Positions 34,857 to 42,493 of a stretch of DNA of 64,000 nt are shown piece by piece. The notes under the pieces are model-generated. The model was given only the letters and a program-made list of their open reading frames with translations, did no database searches and had not been told where the DNA came from. Both the position numbers and the translations under genes were made by a program. Source of the DNA: Faecalibacterium sp. I4-1-79 (GTDB taxonomy: Bacteria > Bacillota > Clostridia > Oscillospirales > Ruminococcaceae); contig NZ_CP094467.1 of assembly GCF_023347235.1 (NCBI RefSeq), forward strand, positions 868,001 to 932,000. Reading direction: 5' to 3'. Position 1 is the stretch's first letter. Every line of letters begins with the position of its first letter.

Positions 34857-35755
34857 TATACATCCTCCTCTACTTTACGTTTGGACTTCAGAACTTCATC
34901 GAAAGCATCTTTTTGGATGCGTTTTACCCTTCCCAACTTCATCGTTGGAATTCCTTCTTTGAGAACCCACGAGTCAAGTGTTGGGCGGCTGATTCCGTAA
35001 AAAGCCTGAATTTCCTGAAAACTGTAGTATTTCCCATTCTTGGGACATTGCAGTTTTAGCGGCGGCTCCTCATGCGTTTCTTTTTTCGATTTTTGAAGTT
35101 GGTATGTAGATTGGCTTTTAAGCCATGCCTTAAAACTTTTTTTGGTAATGCGCGGCCTGTCGGCCACGCGCTCAATGACGAAACAATCTCGGTATTTTTT
35201 GCAATCAAGAATCCCATAAACATTCTTGCGTGGGATACCGAGTAGTTTTGCCATTTCCGGGATGGAGATGGTTTGTGCTTCAATCTCCCGGTCACGCTCC
35301 CGGTCGGCTGCTGTGCGGTAGCGACTTTGTGATCGGTACCACCGCTCAAAGTCCTCTTTGGGAATTCTCATACAGAAGTCTGCCGTTTCTGTTTTCAACT
35401 TGCCCTGTCGGATGAGTGTATAGATCGTTTCGGGTTTCACCTTCAATATCTCGGCGGCGTCAGGAACGGAATAGGACCGTTTGCAAAGTTCCTCGCCCGG
35501 TGGCGAACCATTGACCTTATGATATTTGACCTGATTGGCATACCATTTCTCAAAGCTGGAAATAACGATACGCCTTTTGTCGTTTATCAGAATGACTTCA
35601 AAGAGATTCTTATGAAGCAGCCAATAGCTGTCTGTTTTGCCAAGGCCGAGAAGCTGCCGCATCTCACGAACCGACATGGTGGTTTTGGTAGTGGCAGGTT
35701 CAGCTTTTCCGTATAAGGGAGCCGAAGTATTCCGCATATCATCCATGAAAGACAC
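34856..35755 (-). CDS. Multi-HTH excisionase-like protein (four tandem domains)
   Basis: A 299-residue protein with four successive helix-turn-helix modules of the excisionase/MerR type, each ending in an aromatic-rich wing: MSVREMRQLLGLGKTDSYWLL, YSVPDAAEILKVKPETIYTLI, ISIPEMAKLLGIPRKNVYGIL and YSFQEIQAFYGISRPTLDSWV, spaced about 60-75 residues apart. Ordinary excisionases have one such domain. It is coupled to int and probably shapes the intasome or represses the element. Function is inferred from fold and context. Confidence 0.8.
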   Translation of the reverse strand: MSFMDDMRNTSAPLYGKAEPATTKTTMSVREMRQLLGLGKTDSYWLLHKNLFEVILINDKRRIVISSFEKWYANQVKYHKVNGSPPGEELCKRSYSVPDAAEILKVKPETIYTLIRQGKLKTETADFCMRIPKEDFERWYRSQSRYRTAADRERDREIEAQTISIPEMAKLLGIPRKNVYGILDCKKYRDCFVIERVADRPRITKKSFKAWLKSQSTYQLQKSKKETHEEPPLKLQCPKNGKYYSFQEIQAFYGISRPTLDSWVLKEGIPTMKLGRVKRIQKDAFDEVLKSKRKVEEDV

Positions 35756-35836
35756 CTCTCTATCTATGTAAAAGTTTAGCCGGGATTTCTCATCCCGGCT
35801 AAAGAATAGCAGATTTCGCGTGAAATGTTGAGGATG

Positions 35837-36097
35837 TCAAACAGCGGGATTGCGTTCAACAGTGCCATCATTGAGCCATGCTTCAAAGCTGGCTTTGGAA
35901 ATACGGTAAGCGCCGCTTACCTTGAACCAGCGGAATTCATTCTGCTTCAGCAGACGGTAGACAGTGGGACGGCTCAGGAGCAGCATTTCCATCAGGTCTT
36001 CTACGGTATAGCAGCGGCTGTCCTTTGCTGTGGAAACAGGGGAGGAAACCGAGTTGGGCGAAGGTTCTTCATGGATAATCATTGGATAATACCTCAT
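35837..36097 (-). CDS. Excisionase-like HTH protein
   Basis: An 86-residue protein with one helix-turn-helix of the same type as the previous gene: YTVEDLMEMLLLSRPTVYRLLKQNEFRWFKVSGAYRISKASFEAWLNDG. It belongs to the leftward cassette ending in int. It probably acts as recombination directionality factor or transcriptional regulator of the island. Confidence 0.8.
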   Translation of the reverse strand: MRYYPMIIHEEPSPNSVSSPVSTAKDSRCYTVEDLMEMLLLSRPTVYRLLKQNEFRWFKVSGAYRISKASFEAWLNDGTVERNPAV

Positions 36098-36112
36098 TAA
36101 ATATACTTAAAG

Positions 36113-36898
36113 TTAAAACTTAAGCGGCAACGCAGCCCGGCGGCTGCCACCATTATAAATAGTATAGACCTGCTGAAGGTACTTCATCTTGCCGGGAAGG
36201 CTTACGCCTGCGGTTCGTGCAAGGCGAAAAATCGTGAATGCATCGACCTGCCGCAGTTTGGCAATCAGACGGCTTTTACTGTATTCGGAGTGGTACAGTT
36301 CTACAAAGCGGCAGATGCCGAGCAGATTTGCAGAACTCATGGAATCAGGTTCTCCGTCCCACGCATTCAGCAAAACATCAAGGGATTCGATATACAGTTC
36401 AGGACCAAGCCGGATGAATTCGTGATAGGCGGTTGCGATGCAGCTGATCCGCTGCTTGCCCCGGCCTTCTTCAAAAGAAAGATGAACGCCAGCCAATTCG
36501 GTGGCCTGCTGGAATGCAACGGCAGCAGGCTCCCCTGCAAAAATCAGGGCACGGAGCTTCTGCCCTGCACTCAGCCGTTCCGAAATGCCTGTCTGCTGTG
36601 CAAACAGGAGGGCTTCTTCCTGCTCGGTCATGTTAAAGTAGACCTTGCAGCGAATCTGCAGATCATCACCACCGTTCAGGAACTTCCGGGCAGCGATGGT
36701 GTTCTGCCCGTCCATCACATAGTAGTGACCATCCCGGAAGCTGATCTTCGGCTCATTGGCAACCCGCTCGTCAAATTCTTTTGCGATACGGGCAACACGA
36801 GCGGGGTGAAGAGCACGCTGATAAGTGTCGCGCGGCACGATCAGCTCACTGCTGTTCAGGCACATTTCATGGTAAGGTTTTACCGCTGCGTTCATCAT
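36113..36898 (-). CDS. ParB-like nuclease-domain protein
   Basis: A 261-residue protein with a ParB/Srx-like N-terminus: YQRALHPARVARIAKEFDERVANEPKISFRDGHYYVMDGQNTIAARKFL, typical of proteins that read a DNA or nucleotide substrate with the motif G-Q-x-T/R. The C-terminal half is helical and not recognised. It overlaps the PemK-like gene by 4 bases, so the two are co-translated. No partner ParA is present, so plasmid-type partition is not implied. Confidence 0.7.
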   Translation of the reverse strand: MMNAAVKPYHEMCLNSSELIVPRDTYQRALHPARVARIAKEFDERVANEPKISFRDGHYYVMDGQNTIAARKFLNGGDDLQIRCKVYFNMTEQEEALLFAQQTGISERLSAGQKLRALIFAGEPAAVAFQQATELAGVHLSFEEGRGKQRISCIATAYHEFIRLGPELYIESLDVLLNAWDGEPDSMSSANLLGICRFVELYHSEYSKSRLIAKLRQVDAFTIFRLARTAGVSLPGKMKYLQQVYTIYNGGSRRAALPLKF

Positions 36899-37662
36899 AA
36901 AGGAACCTCCTTCTTTTTTTGCAGAAAATCAATTCCTGATTGGATAATCGAACCGATTTTCTTCTTTTCGTTATCGGATAAGCGGAAAGTGGAATACCGT
37001 TCATAACAGATATTCCAGCGGAACATAAGCGATTGAAGCGCATCATCCAGTTCTGCAACCATGAACTCAACAGAAGATTCCGTCGGGGTGGAGAGCATCC
37101 TTTCCGATATCTGCTCAATGCTATGTAGGTCGCCTTTTGTGTGCTTGGCGAGAGCAGGGGGCTGACTGTTCAGCACCCGAAGATTCTGAAACTGCTGGGA
37201 GAGCAGCTCTTTTGCAGCGGCGAGAACATCCTCCTGCGGAGGAGCCGTAAGGTATTTTCGGAATGACTTGTATCCAATGAACCCAAAGCTGTATTGCAGA
37301 CACACTGACACTTGCCGCATTTCATATTTGGACAGGTGCCCAAGGTAGCTTAACACTCTGGATTTATCTGCGGGGCGCGGGCTTTCGCAAATCGCCATAG
37401 ATGGCGCACTCAAAAAACGATTGTGCAGAATAAAATGCGTTGGCATATTTCGCTTTTTGATCTGTGTTGTCAGTGGAACGACCAGAAGAACATTGGAATA
37501 AAAATTACCGTCATCGTTTTGGACAACAATGGCAGGTCGGATGCCGCCTTGCTCGGAACCGCTGTAAGGATTCAGATCCATCATGTAGACATCCCCGCGC
37601 TTGTACATCCAGTTTGCGGGCATAGGCGGATACTCTTTCTCTTTTTTACCTCGTGTGGCCAA
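36895..37662 (-). CDS. PemK/MazF-like protein with extra C-terminal domain
   Basis: The N-terminal 120 residues match the PemK/MazF fold: KRGDVYMMDLNPYSGSEQGGIRPAIVVQND and VLLVVPLTTQIKKR, common in endoribonuclease toxins. The C-terminal 130 residues (LSQQFQNLRVLNSQPPALAKHTKGDLHSIEQISERML...) are helical and not recognised, so the protein (255 residues) is about twice the size of MazF. No classic antitoxin lies next to it; the next gene is the ParB-like one. Toxin activity is therefore uncertain. Confidence 0.75.
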   Translation of the reverse strand: MATRGKKEKEYPPMPANWMYKRGDVYMMDLNPYSGSEQGGIRPAIVVQNDDGNFYSNVLLVVPLTTQIKKRNMPTHFILHNRFLSAPSMAICESPRPADKSRVLSYLGHLSKYEMRQVSVCLQYSFGFIGYKSFRKYLTAPPQEDVLAAAKELLSQQFQNLRVLNSQPPALAKHTKGDLHSIEQISERMLSTPTESSVEFMVAELDDALQSLMFRWNICYERYSTFRLSDNEKKKIGSIIQSGIDFLQKKKEVPL

Positions 37663-38246
37663 TTTGGATTTCTCCTTTCTATCCGTATATGTAACAGTGG
37701 GCTGCTCGCACAGCCCACCCTACTATCTCAAACAGCAAATTGCTGTGATTTATAGTTCTATACCTTTCCGTATTTGTCCCCGACATCCCCGGAAACCGAA
37801 AACTCTGTTTTCGTGTGGGAAATCTTTCAGCCGTCCGGCAGCGTACCGAATCCATAGGGTTCTCACCTCTCCGTGGTTCTCACCGAGCTGCCCGAAGGCA
37901 GAAGTATCATTATTCTGTGATGGCTCTTAGCTATGGAGAAGCTGTCATCCATTTACCGTCAACCTACCGCTCATTCCCTCAGTGGGAGATCATCGCATTT
38001 GTTACGGACGTGGCTCATCATCACAGGAACGTGACTGAAGAATGCGTGTTCAATTTTCAAGGGGCGGGATAGCTTGAGGGCTGCTTTGAACGCTTGCCGA
38101 AGCTATGGCTGTATTGTAACCGATGCGGAACGAAATGAACAGGAACTCAGAGTTCACAATTTTTGAGGAAAATAGGAAGTATCGTTCCTGTTTCTCGATG
38201 AGCCGTCAAAAATATATTTCCTGACTTTATGTAAGAAATGAAGTAT
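37663..38246. other. Non-coding gap, no gene recognised
   Basis: About 580 bases upstream of the PemK-like gene. A hairpin GTGGGCTG/CAGCCCAC lies at about 37697-37718 in the likely leader. No protein or RNA gene was recognised; the leftward cassette promoter should lie here but no clear consensus was found. Confidence 0.4.
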
Positions 38247-38277
38247 TATACTCGTAAGAAACTAACTTACGAGTATA
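38247..38277. promoter_or_regulatory. 12-bp palindrome before ATPase remnant
   Basis: TATACTCGTAAG (38247-38258) and CTTACGAGTATA (38266-38277) are perfect inverted copies around a 7-base loop. It lies 13 bases before the ATPase fragment. It may be an operator left from the lost gene. Confidence 0.5.
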
Positions 38278-38289
38278 TAAATTCGATAA

Positions 38290-38418
38290 ATACACTTTGG
38301 GGAGGGAACAAACTACCACTACTACATTTTCTCGAAAGGCGGATTTACGGACGGACTACTTCAGGCACAGGAACGCGGAGAAGTACAGCTGCTTACCCTT
38401 GCCGATATTTTTGAATAA
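38290..38418 (+). pseudogene. Remnant of an ATP-binding protein, C-terminus only
   Basis: The frame ending at the TAA at 38416 encodes YHYYIFSKGGFTDGLLQAQ followed by ERGEVQLLTLADIFE. This resembles the C-terminal tail of AAA/DUF234-type ATPases found in many Firmicutes. An in-frame stop at 38287 and absence of a start show that only the tail remains. Confidence 0.65.
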
Positions 38419-38421
38419 CAC

Positions 38422-38466
38422 AAGAAACGCTCTTGCCGGTGTAAAACCGGCAGGAGCGTTTCTTGT
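38422..38466 (+). terminator. Terminator of the decayed ATPase gene
   Basis: CAAGAAACGCTC-TTGCCGGT pairs with ACCGGCAGGAGCGTTTCTTG around GTAAA, followed by TTG. It lies between the convergent remnant and the XRE gene. Confidence 0.75.
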
Positions 38467-38474
38467 TGAAGTGA

Positions 38475-38750
38475 TTATAAAAGACCTTTGATTTTTTCAA
38501 GATGATCTATAGCGGCTTGCAGTTCATTTTGAAACTGATCCCTAGAAGGATCTCGGCCCAAAAGAAGATAATCCATACTGACATGGAAGTATTCTGCAAT
38601 ATCGATCAGGATTTTTACAGAGCCATTGGAGCTTCCCCTTTCAAGATCGCCGAGGTGTCGATGGGAAACACCAAGTTTTTCCTGCGATAACTTCGCATTT
38701 GTACGCAAAGTAAAAATACGGTTACCAATAGCATTCGGATCAAAACTCAT
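38475..38750 (-). CDS. XRE-family transcriptional regulator
   Basis: A 91-residue helix-turn-helix protein: IGNRIFTLRTNAKLSQEKLGVSHRHLGDLERGSSNGSVKILIDIAEYFHVSMDYLLLG is a complete Cro/C1-type domain, followed by a short helical tail. The start at 38750 follows GAGGTCACAC; an upstream in-frame ATG at 38912 crosses a terminator hairpin and is rejected. Confidence 0.85.
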   Translation of the reverse strand: MSFDPNAIGNRIFTLRTNAKLSQEKLGVSHRHLGDLERGSSNGSVKILIDIAEYFHVSMDYLLLGRDPSRDQFQNELQAAIDHLEKIKGLL

Positions 38751-38851
38751 GTGTGACCTCCAAATTTTCGATAAAGCGTGAGAAGTCGAAAACTCGGAGT
38801 TGCTACGGATATCTAGCCGCTTGGGGCATCCACGAAAAACGGACAAACATA

Positions 38852-38881
38852 AAGCCTGCTCCTTTTTACGGGAGCAGGCTT
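38852..38881 (-). terminator. Terminator downstream of the ImmA operon
   Basis: AAGCCTGCTCC (38852-38862) pairs with GGAGCAGGCTT (38871-38881). On the minus strand TTATGTTTG follows. It lies left of the ImmA/zinc-ribbon operon that reads leftward. Confidence 0.65.
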
Positions 38882-38895
38882 CCTGAAGGCTAAAA

Positions 38896-38964
38896 AAATA
38901 GCCGGACAACAACCAACTGAGGGATCTTCAAAGAAAATCTCTCAATCAGCTGTTGCCCGGCTAT
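38896..38964. repeat. Long imperfect inverted repeat
   Basis: AATAGCCGG-A-CAACA at 38896 pairs with TGTTG-C-CCGGCTATT ending near 38964; inner bases (CTGAGGGAT / ATCTCTCA) pair as well. It forms a hairpin of about 69 nt. It may be a terminator of the leftward operon or the relic of a mobile end. The rest of 38965-39070 shows nothing recognisable. Confidence 0.55.
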
Positions 38965-39070
38965 TTGGAGCACGTTTCATACATTGCCTTGCGGCAATGG
39001 CCCGTTGCTCGGAGCGAACAGTCCATATTCAGGGTGCAATGCACCCGTATTTGTTAAAATGACTGGAAAA

Positions 39071-39274
39071 TCACCGGCATCTAAATGCCAGATCAAGTCT
39101 CAGGGTTTCTTTGCATCTATTGCACTTCACTTGTAGTATACCTGAACACCCCTCGATTTTTTGGTATAACTTATTTCCACAAACAGGGCAAAATCTCCAG
39201 CCTATGCTAAATTCTGCCTGCTGTGTAGTAGTCGGTGCTTTACCGGCAAAGGGACGGTTCTTTAACTGAATCAT
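39071..39274 (-). CDS. Small zinc-ribbon protein (Com-like)
   Basis: A protein of about 67 residues with two CxxC knuckles: FCPVCGNKLYQKIEGCSGILQVKCNRCKETLRL. Its layout resembles the Mu Com-type zinc finger. The ATG at 39274 is 6 bases after GGAGA; ATG at 39280 is an alternative that would overlap the ImmA stop. It is the last gene of the leftward operon. Function unknown. Confidence 0.65.
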   Translation of the reverse strand: MIQLKNRPFAGKAPTTTQQAEFSIGWRFCPVCGNKLYQKIEGCSGILQVKCNRCKETLRLDLAFRCR

Positions 39275-39276
39275 AT

Positions 39277-39984
39277 TCATTCTCCAAATCGCATGATGTC
39301 CAATGGATGGCAGTGGATGGGTTTGCCTTTTATAACCTGCATCTGCTGCAGTCTGATCCTGATTGCAGACCAAGAAACCCCAATCCGTCGAGCCATCTCC
39401 AGAATTTTTTCATAGTTAGGGTCAGACACTGATTTGTACAGAATCCCATTTGGCAGAGTCAACGCTACACGTTCTATTTCGGCATTGATCAGAAATGTTG
39501 GCATCAGCAGCTCTGCTGCAAGGGTATCCGCCTGCCATTCTTCCCACGAGGGCTTTCCGTTTCTCTCCCGATAGGCAATGTGCCCACGGCACTTGACTGC
39601 TTTTCCGTAGTCGTTCGGAAACAGATCAGCCAAAATCTGATGTGCTGCTTCATGCGCTATTGTGAAATTCCGGCATCCAGTGCATCTGTCTGCCGCAAGA
39701 GCAGAATCGATTACGATATCCCTCGGCATAAATACTTCAACAAGCTTTGTTCCATCCTCAAGGGTTGCTGTGAAGCTACATCTCTGGAAAACCGTTAATC
39801 CAAGGATGTGACCATCGCTACACAGCGGCAACATCTTCAGGTTCAGTCCAAGAACAGAATTTGCAAACTGCTCTGGGTTAATAGGAGCGGGGTCATTTTT
39901 GCTTATTCCGAAGAGTGCATAGTACATTTCAATATATTTGCCTGCTATGCACGAGAGTTCTGCACGCGATAAGTATCTTGCCAT
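39277..39984 (-). CDS. ImmA/IrrE-family metallopeptidase
   Basis: A 235-residue protein with the zinc protease motif FTIAHEAAHQILADLFP. In ICEBs1 and similar elements the ImmA protease cleaves the element repressor and switches excision on. A candidate target, the XRE-S24 repressor, is encoded divergently at 40715. Its ATG overlaps the stop of the upstream gene (TAATG). The N-terminal part is ordinary for the family. Confidence 0.88.
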   Translation of the reverse strand: MARYLSRAELSCIAGKYIEMYYALFGISKNDPAPINPEQFANSVLGLNLKMLPLCSDGHILGLTVFQRCSFTATLEDGTKLVEVFMPRDIVIDSALAADRCTGCRNFTIAHEAAHQILADLFPNDYGKAVKCRGHIAYRERNGKPSWEEWQADTLAAELLMPTFLINAEIERVALTLPNGILYKSVSDPNYEKILEMARRIGVSWSAIRIRLQQMQVIKGKPIHCHPLDIMRFGE

Positions 39985-40265
39985 TATGAAGCCCTACCTT
40001 CTGATGTGGCACAGTAGGCTTCCACGAACCACTTGCCCTTTTCAAGCCAAAGATTCCGCTTCTGCCCGCAAATCAGGCAGGTGAAGCAATGCCCTTTCAC
40101 GCCAAAACGTGATGTACCGTGCTTGACTGCCAAGACACGATCAATTCCATAAGTACGAGTCTTGTCATAGTTTATGGCAAGAGGACGGATCTTGCCGTCA
40201 GGAGTAAAACGAACATCCACTTCGACGTATCTTTTCTCACGGCGAAGGTTGTAATCACCACACAT
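39984..40265 (-). CDS. Small CxxC protein of unknown function
   Basis: A 93-residue protein with CFTCLICGQKRNLWLEKGKW, one or two cysteine knuckles, and a basic N-terminal half. Not recognised. It is translationally coupled to the ImmA-family gene and preceded after 43 bases by another zinc-ribbon gene, so it belongs to the same leftward unit. A 71-bp stretch across its stop and the ImmA start is duplicated at 55961-56031. Confidence 0.6.
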   Translation of the reverse strand: MCGDYNLRREKRYVEVDVRFTPDGKIRPLAINYDKTRTYGIDRVLAVKHGTSRFGVKGHCFTCLICGQKRNLWLEKGKWFVEAYCATSEGRAS

Positions 40266-40308
40266 CAGAATTCCTCCTTTTTGCAGATTTATCAGAATGC
40301 AGCGTGTA

Positions 40309-40506
40309 TTACTTGCGAATCATACTGCGTGCCACGAGCTGCTTTTCGTTTAACAGAGGAACGGACACTGTATGCTTTTTCCACTCATCCATAGAGCAGG
40401 TTACTGCTTTGCACAGACGGCATTTTGTCCAGCCGTCGGTTGCATCAAGATCTACATCATAGTTCATGGTTCCGCACATCGGGCATCTTAAATTTTCTTT
40501 TCTCAT
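40309..40506 (-). CDS. Small zinc-ribbon protein
   Basis: A 65-residue protein with LRCPMCGTMNYDVDL and TKCRLCKAVTC, a Cys4 zinc ribbon, and a basic C-terminus. The start at 40506 follows GAGGTGATA. It is the first gene of the leftward ImmA operon and faces the XRE-S24 repressor. Function unknown. Confidence 0.65.
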   Translation of the reverse strand: MRKENLRCPMCGTMNYDVDLDATDGWTKCRLCKAVTCSMDEWKKHTVSVPLLNEKQLVARSMIRK

Positions 40507-40577
40507 ATTATCACCTCTCAAAAACGCCAAATATACACGATTTCGGTCCAGAATCAACACCAAAAAGCTGTTATTTG

Positions 40578-40590
40578 CGAATTTGATTCG
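40578..40590. promoter_or_regulatory. Candidate operator in the divergent control region
   Basis: CGAAT-TTG-ATTCG is a perfect 13-bp palindrome in the 208-base region between the leftward zinc-ribbon/ImmA operon and the rightward repressor. Its position fits an operator of the XRE-S24 repressor; binding is inference. Confidence 0.45.
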
Positions 40591-40652
40591 ATTATACGCC
40601 CACTTTATGGAGATACCAATTACGCATTTGTCGCCATTTTGGAGATTTCTTG

Positions 40653-40681
40653 TTGATTTCTTATCTTTTCTATACTATAAT
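40653..40681 (+). promoter_or_regulatory. Promoter for the XRE-S24 repressor
   Basis: TTGATT (40653-40658), 17-base spacer, consensus TATAAT (40676-40681), 34 bases before the start. Confidence 0.8.
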
Positions 40682-40714
40682 AGAGCTACCGGATCACAAA
40701 GGAGTGTTCTTGCT

Positions 40715-41527
40715 ATGAAAAAGAAAACTGCGCTCACCAAAATGCACATAGCCCCATCTACGGTGTGCTATGATGCAGTCGCCGCAAGGGATAGTAATGA
40801 GGTTGGTCTGATTCTCGCAGCTGTACGAAAAAGGAATGGCTATTCACTTGTAACTTTCTCCGAACTTCTCCGCCACTATGGCGTCGATGTCAGTGACAAG
40901 GGAATCAGTAAATGGGAAAAAGGATACACCACTCCCAGCATCTACCAACTGGTTGCGATCTGCCACGCATTGAACATCAAGGAAGGACCTTCCTACTTTA
41001 CAAAGACCTTTCAGAAACCCGCCCTTCTAAATGCCATCGGGCAAAAAAAAGTCGCCGAGTACGAAATGGACTTGATTGCATCTCGGCGCTACCAGCCAGG
41101 CACAGAAGAGCCTGCGAAAATCGACTGCATAACGATGCCAGTATCGGCAGGTCTAGGAGCTTTTCTTGAAGGTGAAATGTTTCAACAGATACAGGTGCCT
41201 GCCAGTAGCGTTCCGGCAGGGACTGAGTTTGGGATATACGTTAGTGGCGATAGTATGGAGCCGCGTTATCATGACGGACAAATCGTATGGGTGAAGCGCT
41301 GCGAAGAACTTGAATGCGGGGATATCGGTATATTCGTATATGATGACTGTGGATATCTGAAAAAATACGATGAACATACCCCAGATAAGTCTCAAGCAGA
41401 GTTCTTTACCGACAGCTATGGCGTGGTGCATAACCAACCGGTTTTGGTTTCTCTTAACACCAAATATTCACCGATCCTTATATCTCCAGAGCAAAGATTC
41501 GAGGTTGTTGGAAAAGTTTTGAACTAA
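40715..41527 (+). CDS. XRE-family repressor with S24 (LexA-type) peptidase domain
   Basis: A 270-residue protein. The N-terminal HTH reads VGLILAAVRKRNGYSLVTFSELLRHYG...GISKWEKGYTTPSIYQLVAICHALNI. The C-terminal S24 domain contains the Ala-Gly of PVSAGLGAF (possible self-cleavage site), the catalytic serine in YVSGDSMEPRYHDGQIVWV and lysine in YLKKYDEHT. It is probably the master repressor of the island. The start follows AAAGGAGTG. The last 263 bases are duplicated at 48619-48881. Confidence 0.88.
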   Translation: MKKKTALTKMHIAPSTVCYDAVAARDSNEVGLILAAVRKRNGYSLVTFSELLRHYGVDVSDKGISKWEKGYTTPSIYQLVAICHALNIKEGPSYFTKTFQKPALLNAIGQKKVAEYEMDLIASRRYQPGTEEPAKIDCITMPVSAGLGAFLEGEMFQQIQVPASSVPAGTEFGIYVSGDSMEPRYHDGQIVWVKRCEELECGDIGIFVYDDCGYLKKYDEHTPDKSQAEFFTDSYGVVHNQPVLVSLNTKYSPILISPEQRFEVVGKVLN

Positions 41528-41546
41528 AAAGATGGGAGGAATTTTC

Positions 41547-41750
41547 GTGGATACGATCAAGCGTGTTCAGGATTTGATGCAAGCGCGTGATATGAATCTG
41601 TGTGTGTTGGCAAAGAAATGCGGAATATCGTATTCCACGATCCAAACCACTGCTCGTCGGGGAGGCCAGTTAAGCGTAGAGACGATTGAAAGAATCTGTC
41701 TGGGTTTGGAAATTACACTAAAAGACTTCTTTGATTCCTCATATTTGTAG
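41547..41750 (+). CDS. Small XRE-family regulator, GTG start
   Basis: A 67-residue protein that is essentially one HTH: IKRVQDLMQARDMNLCVLAKKCGISYSTIQTTARRGGQLSVETIERICLGLEITLKDFFD. GTG at 41547 is 6 bases after GGGAGGA. It lies 19 bases after the S24 repressor and is co-transcribed. A second, nearly identical copy exists at 48901. Confidence 0.85.
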   Translation: MDTIKRVQDLMQARDMNLCVLAKKCGISYSTIQTTARRGGQLSVETIERICLGLEITLKDFFDSSYL

Positions 41751-41753
41751 TAA

Positions 41754-41798
41754 AAAGCCGCTCACCATGCTGGAAACCTGCACGGTGAGCGGCTTTAA
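41754..41798 (+). terminator. Terminator of the repressor operon
   Basis: AAAGCCGCTCACC and GGTGAGCGGCTTTA form a 13-bp stem around a 17-base loop. The duplicated region carries a variant at 49122-49168. Confidence 0.8.
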
Positions 41799-41810
41799 TA
41801 CTGCTTCTAT

Positions 41811-41999
41811 TTATCCTTTGGCAACCTCCAGATAAACGCTATTCTCCATGCTCATTACTATTGAAGGAATATACGGGATCGCATTGTCATTATACCGTGT
41901 GGAAATAGTGGTCGATTTCATCTCTGTATGAGTTGCTAAATCATAAAGTGACCAGTTGCGTTCTTTACGGTGGGCGGTTATAGTATTCAGAATATTATC
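41811..41999 (-). pseudogene. Decayed XRE regulator
   Basis: On the minus strand the frame ending at 41811 reads ILNTITAHRKERNWSLYDLA, then THTEMKSTTISTRYNDNAIP, a recognisable HTH, then loses the normal family ending. No start codon with a ribosome binding site is visible upstream. A shorter, diverged piece of the same gene sits after the second regulator copy (about 49179-49240). Confidence 0.55.
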
Positions 42000-42112
42000 C
42001 GCCGCCGCTCCTCACTTTCGCACAATAAACTTTTGCTTATTATACTGTACTACGCAAAAAACATATGCCTTCTCGTCGCATAAAAAGTACGAAGTTCGGG
42101 AGTGTTAAAATC

Positions 42113-42493
42113 ATGGATAGCCTGTCCGCATTTGACGATTTATACACTGCCATCGAAGCGTGCCTCATTTACCCTGATGAAGTCATCGATCGTTTGGCAC
42201 GGGCATTCTACCCAGCCATCCTTGCCTGCTGGAACAGCGAGGAAGGCCAGCGTGAGTTTGCTGCATGGCAGGCGGAACAGGTTCATCTTGCTGGAAAAGA
42301 GAAGCAGGAAGTTCCCGCTGGGGAACTCCCTGCTGTACATATCATTCTTGTCTGTGGCTTTTGGCAGGGTACGTCCGGGTGGGCGCACCCTGTTTTTTTG
42401 TTTTTAATAAACAAGATGGAGCAAATCGGCCAGTACGATCATAGCAACAATTATAGCAAAAAGAAACACGGGCAATCAATCTCCGGGCTGTGA
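42113..42493 (+). CDS. Hypothetical protein, possibly truncated
   Basis: From ATG at 42113 the first 75 residues (MDSLSAFDDLYTAIEACLIY, RAFYPAILACWNSEEGQREF) look like a real helical domain. The later part runs through a terminator hairpin (42377-42399) and looks non-coding. It is probably the remnant of a longer mobile-element protein. Not recognised. Confidence 0.4.
   Translation: MDSLSAFDDLYTAIEACLIYPDEVIDRLARAFYPAILACWNSEEGQREFAAWQAEQVHLAGKEKQEVPAGELPAVHIILVCGFWQGTSGWAHPVFLFLINKMEQIGQYDHSNNYSKKKHGQSISGL
42377..42399 (+). terminator. Terminator-like hairpin
   Basis: GGGTG and CACCC around GGCG, followed by a run of seven T residues at 42393-42399. It supports transcription of the preceding small gene from the left. 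Confidence 0.65.

Noticed and set aside
36113-37662. Simple toxin-antitoxin pair
   Set aside because: The PemK-like protein is about twice MazF size and the partner is ParB-like, not a typical antitoxin, so a plain TA label would overstate the evidence.
38297-38491. Rightward ORF of 64 residues
   Set aside because: Another frame of the same bases encodes a recognisable ATPase tail, and the ORF crosses the terminator hairpin.
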